From an uncultured Bdellovibrio sp. (lineage in GTDB: Bacteria; Bdellovibrionota; Bdellovibrionia; Bdellovibrionales; Bdellovibrionaceae): a stretch of 8,186 bases of DNA. The stretch is taken from contig CALMPX010000135.1 of the NCBI GenBank assembly GCA_937871355.1, positions 1 to 8,186 on the forward strand, written 5' to 3'. Shown here one piece after another: positions 5,214-8,186 of this stretch. Made by a program: the position numbers and the translations under genes. Every line of letters begins with the position of its first letter. Position 1 is the stretch's first letter. The notes beneath the pieces are model-generated. The model ran no database searches. It saw nothing but the letters and a program-made list of their open reading frames with translations, and was not told the DNA's origin.

Positions 5214-5870
5214 ATGTTACACTTAGTTGCTACACCGATCGGAGATTTTACCGAGATCACTTTTCGCGCGGTGGAAATATTAAAGGCCGCTGATGTTATT
5301 CTTTGCGAATCGACCAAAGAAACATCAACTTTACTTAAACGCTTAGAAATCAAAGCCAAGCGCTATGAAATTCTCAACGAGCACACAACCTTAGAAGACC
5401 TCATTAAATTAGCGGAAATGTGCAAAAATGAAAATGTGGCCTTGGTTTCTGACTGTGGCACACCTGGTTTCTGTGATCCAGGCAATAACTTGATACAACT
5501 CTGTCGTAAAAATAAAGTGCTGGTCAAAACAGTACTCGGCGCTTCTTCCTTAATGGGCCTATTATCATTAAGTTCACAACGTATTAATCAATTTTTATTC
5601 CGTGGCTTCATGCCCGCTGAAAATGAAAGCCGGGCTAAAGAATGGACCAAGCTCAAAGCTGAAAAAAATGCTATCATTATTATGGATACGCCTTACCGCT
5701 TGAAGAAAACTTTAGAAGAAGTTGTGCAACATTTTAATTCACGAGATATTTTGCTCGTCATGAACCTTTCACAGGAAACCGAAGAAGTCCTCGAGGGACG
5801 CCCTAGTTTTGTTTTGCAAAATTTGAAATTTGCAAAAGCTGAGTTTATGCTCATGATTTACCCGGTTTAA
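5214..5870 (+). CDS. RsmI-like tetrapyrrole-methylase-family methyltransferase, short form
   Basis: This 218-residue protein belongs to the SAM-dependent tetrapyrrole methylase fold, closest to RsmI, which 2'-O-methylates C1402 of 16S rRNA. Visible motifs are HLVATPIGDFTEITFRAVE (3-21), the CES in LCESTKETSTLLKRL (30-44), VSDCGTPGFCDPG (78-90) in place of the canonical DAGTP..SDPG, GASSLMGLLSLS (109-120) in place of GPSALITALS, FLFRGFMP (127-134), DTPYRLKKTL (158-167) in place of ESPHRL, and AEFMLMIYP near the end (209-217). Classical RsmI is about 280 residues with a small extra C-terminal domain; that domain is absent here, since the stop follows the last methylase strand directly. Substitutions in the SAM/substrate loops and the missing tail suggest a paralogue whose target may differ from C1402. 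I therefore give no symbol. The gene begins directly after the HAD stop codon and ends 1 nt before the helicase start. Confidence 0.85.
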   Translation: MLHLVATPIGDFTEITFRAVEILKAADVILCESTKETSTLLKRLEIKAKRYEILNEHTTLEDLIKLAEMCKNENVALVSDCGTPGFCDPGNNLIQLCRKNKVLVKTVLGASSLMGLLSLSSQRINQFLFRGFMPAENESRAKEWTKLKAEKNAIIIMDTPYRLKKTLEEVVQHFNSRDILLVMNLSQETEEVLEGRPSFVLQNLKFAKAEFMLMIYPV

Positions 5871-5871
5871 C

Positions 5872-8186
5872 ATGAACAAAGCCGTACTCCCAATTGATCA
5901 CTATTTAAAAAATATAATCGACAAAATTCTTTCGCAGTCTCCCGTCATTCTCAATGCTTCTCCGGGGTCGGGTAAAACAACAAGGGTTCCCGCAGAACTT
6001 TTAAAAAATCTAATGACTCAAAAAAGGACTCAAAAAATTGTTGTCATCGTCCCAAAAAGAATATCAGCTTTATCTGCAGCTATGCGAATCGCTGAAGAAA
6101 ATAACTGGACCCTAGGCACTGAAGTCGGCTACATGGTTCGGTTCGAATCAAAATTAACAGCGACAACGCAGTTGATTTTTATGACCGACGGGATGTTTCT
6201 TAAAAAATATACCGACGACAATTTTATGAAAAACGTAGGATTTGTATTCCTCGATGAATTTCATGAAAGAAAATCGAGTATGGATCTTATTCTCGGAGCT
6301 TGTGCAGAACAAAAAATTTTACAAGATAACTTACAGATTGTCGTCATGTCAGCAACTATGAACGTTCAACAGTTGAAAAATTATTTTGGTGAAGCGCACA
6401 ATATTGAAATTCAAGCTCCTCCGTTTAAAGTTGAAAAAAATTATTTGGCTAAAACGCAGCGTCTCGTCTGTGACAAAGATTTTTTTGAACAATTAAAGTT
6501 AACGACCTTAGAAGCTTGGTCGAAATCTAAAAAAGACATCCTTATTTTCCTTCCCGGAATACGAGAAATTAATAAAGCTATTGAAACTCTTAAACCGTGT
6601 CTACCCCAAGTTCAACTTGATATTCTTCATGGATCTTTATCCTTAGACGATCAGCGAAACATCGTGGTTAAAAATAATCAAAATCGGCGGATTGTTTTTG
6701 CGACTAACGTAGCTGAATCGTCTATTACTCTACCGGATTTAGATTGCGTGATTGATTCTGGCTTAGAAAAAAATGTTCAAGTGGAAAAAAAAATTGGTTT
6801 TTCACGGCTAAAATTAGATCGCATTTCGATTTTCTCAGCCACTCAGCGGGAAGGTCGAGCGGCTCGTACCAACGATGGTCTATGTTTTAAGCTCTGGCAT
6901 CTGTCTGACGAGCGTTCCATGCCGTCATCTATTCGTCCGGAGATATTAGACAGCGGCCTTCATCTTGAATTACTCTTTCTTGCTCAATGTGGCATTGTAG
7001 ATTTTGAGAATTTTAGTTGGCTAGAAAATCCTAAAACCGACGCTCTTCAACGAGCTTGCAAGGACCTCGTTGCATGGAACCTCCTATCGAAAGATCATTA
7101 CATCACCGATTTAGGACGCTTGGTGGCCGCATCACCGGTGAATATCGTGAACTCTGTTTTATTTATTGAATTGATTAGACAGCAACCCGTTGAATCAACA
7201 GCTGAATTGATAGCTCGCCTAGATGACGTCGATAGCCGCCCATCTCAAGTTGTAAAAACGAATTATGCCAATGACTTAGAAAGACTCCTCGACCAGCCGC
7301 TGAATTACACACAAATGAAACTTAAAAATTCACTTATCCGTTTTGCACAAGAAATGAATGTTCCGAATCAAACAACATCGAACGAAAGTTTGTCTTTTAT
7401 TTTGTTTAAGCTATTTAGTCAGTATTTCCCTCATCGTATCATTGCTAAAAAAAGCTCGATCCAAGGATTGTCGTCTGCGGGTCGCGGTGTGGAATTATCC
7501 AATGAATCCTGCGCTCAGCATCTTGATTTTTATGCGGCCTTATCTGGTTTTGAAAAAAGTGATGCGGTCACAGTTGTTAATTTTGGCGTTGGTGTTGGGA
7601 AAATCGACGCTCTAAAAATTTTAACAAATTACTCTCATTATGAAAATAGTGTTTTTTTCGATGAAAAATCGGAAACTTTCTTTAAACAGGAAACTCTTTA
7701 TTTCGGATCTTTTAAACTCAATGAAAAATCTAAAGAAAGACTGACTCAGGCCGATTTAAATCTGACGTGGAAAAAATACGTGATCGAAACGCCTGAATCA
7801 TTTCTCAATTTAAATCCCACTTATTTAAATAATATGATTCTCATTAACTTCTTAAAAAACAAAGCCCTAGAACTAAAACTATCAGAAAATCTTTTTGCTT
7901 TTATAGACAACTTTCCTCTAAAACTGGCTGAAAAGTTAGCGGACAATATCGCATCTTTTGAAGAATTTAAAGACTGTGATCTCTACTATTATTTCGCTGA
8001 TATTATTCCTGATGAAATCTATCAACTGCTTCATTTACTTCCTAAAAATATAAGGCTTCCCTCGGGGAAACAGGTTCCTATCGATTATGAAGATCCCAAA
8101 GCACCACTGATCGCGGCTAAAATTCAAGATTTTTTTGGTTGGATCGAGACTCCCAAAATTGCCGATGGTCGCCTCAATCTGACATT
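5872..8186 (+). CDS. hrpB: ATP-dependent DExH RNA helicase HrpB (3' end beyond window)
   Basis: An open frame of 771 codons runs off the window end. It contains all superfamily 2 DExH helicase motifs: Walker A ASPGSGKTTR (29-38), motif II DEFH (128-131, the DEFHER form typical of HrpB), motif III SAT (160-162), motif V FATNVAESSITLPDL (276-290) and motif VI QREGRAAR (325-332) with its arginine fingers. After the helicase core come the HA2-like helical region (about 350-480) and the HrpB-specific C-terminal domain. The latter is recognisable by LPSGKQVPIDYE (729-740) and the ETPKIADGRL segment just before the edge. E. coli HrpB is slightly over 800 residues, so only a short tail is likely missing. 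The ATG is one base after the preceding stop, with no strong Shine-Dalgarno sequence, so translation is probably coupled. The RNA substrate of HrpB is poorly defined in general. Confidence 0.93.
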   Translation, partial: MNKAVLPIDHYLKNIIDKILSQSPVILNASPGSGKTTRVPAELLKNLMTQKRTQKIVVIVPKRISALSAAMRIAEENNWTLGTEVGYMVRFESKLTATTQLIFMTDGMFLKKYTDDNFMKNVGFVFLDEFHERKSSMDLILGACAEQKILQDNLQIVVMSATMNVQQLKNYFGEAHNIEIQAPPFKVEKNYLAKTQRLVCDKDFFEQLKLTTLEAWSKSKKDILIFLPGIREINKAIETLKPCLPQVQLDILHGSLSLDDQRNIVVKNNQNRRIVFATNVAESSITLPDLDCVIDSGLEKNVQVEKKIGFSRLKLDRISIFSATQREGRAARTNDGLCFKLWHLSDERSMPSSIRPEILDSGLHLELLFLAQCGIVDFENFSWLENPKTDALQRACKDLVAWNLLSKDHYITDLGRLVAASPVNIVNSVLFIELIRQQPVESTAELIARLDDVDSRPSQVVKTNYANDLERLLDQPLNYTQMKLKNSLIRFAQEMNVPNQTTSNESLSFILFKLFSQYFPHRIIAKKSSIQGLSSAGRGVELSNESCAQHLDFYAALSGFEKSDAVTVVNFGVGVGKIDALKILTNYSHYENSVFFDEKSETFFKQETLYFGSFKLNEKSKERLTQADLNLTWKKYVIETPESFLNLNPTYLNNMILINFLKNKALELKLSENLFAFIDNFPLKLAEKLADNIASFEEFKDCDLYYYFADIIPDEIYQLLHLLPKNIRLPSGKQVPIDYEDPKAPLIAAKIQDFFGWIETPKIADGRLNLT

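Noticed and set aside
7358..7615. Plus-strand open frame of 85 codons in another frame
   Set aside because: It lies within hrpB, whose own frame is continuous here and matches the family.

Overview
The window is an AT-rich stretch of a Gram-negative bacterial chromosome. The mix of genes suggests a Bdellovibrio-like predatory bacterium (Bdellovibrionota): a divergent Hsp20 of the type with a long N-terminal arm, a tiny secreted EYR...TW.C protein, a HAD protein with a FENEPVN motif, and a Lys-tailed protein with duplicated PDEIW domains. This placement rests on remembered family resemblance, not on a search. I see no tRNA, rRNA, CRISPR array, insertion sequence or phage module.

Layout. Positions 1-92 hold a probable 3' end of a plus-strand gene. 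It converges on a minus-strand gene (154-1152), and the two share a strong bidirectional terminator at 121-150. The minus-strand gene encodes a protein with a histone-like basic tail and two copies of a PBECR2-like domain. Divergent from it is a small acidic ORF (1287-1493). It stops at an amber codon, but its frame continues for 40 plausible codons to 1616, which suggests an interrupted or read-through gene. Next come a small secreted protein with two cysteines (1669-1947) and an Hsp20/alpha-crystallin protein (2016-2663).

The Hsp20 gene meets, stop codon against stop codon, a minus-strand phnC-phnE pair (4440 down to 2664). This pair encodes the ATPase and permease of a phosphonate/phosphate-type ABC importer. 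No substrate-binding protein gene (phnD) is seen beside it. From the phnC start region a plus-strand operon diverges: a HAD-like hydrolase (4503-5213), a short RsmI-like methyltransferase (5214-5870) and an HrpB-type DExH RNA helicase (from 5872, running off the window end). Gaps within this operon are 0 and 1 nt. Two of its three products probably act on RNA or ribosomes.

Most of the window is ordinary chromosomal gene content. The points most worth a second look are the in-frame amber codon at 1491-1493, the basic-tailed tandem-domain protein with its divergent acidic neighbour, two perfect inverted repeats in promoter or leader positions (1213-1229 and 1984-2010), and the shortened RsmI paralogue. 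I do not find convincing evidence of a new multi-gene system.
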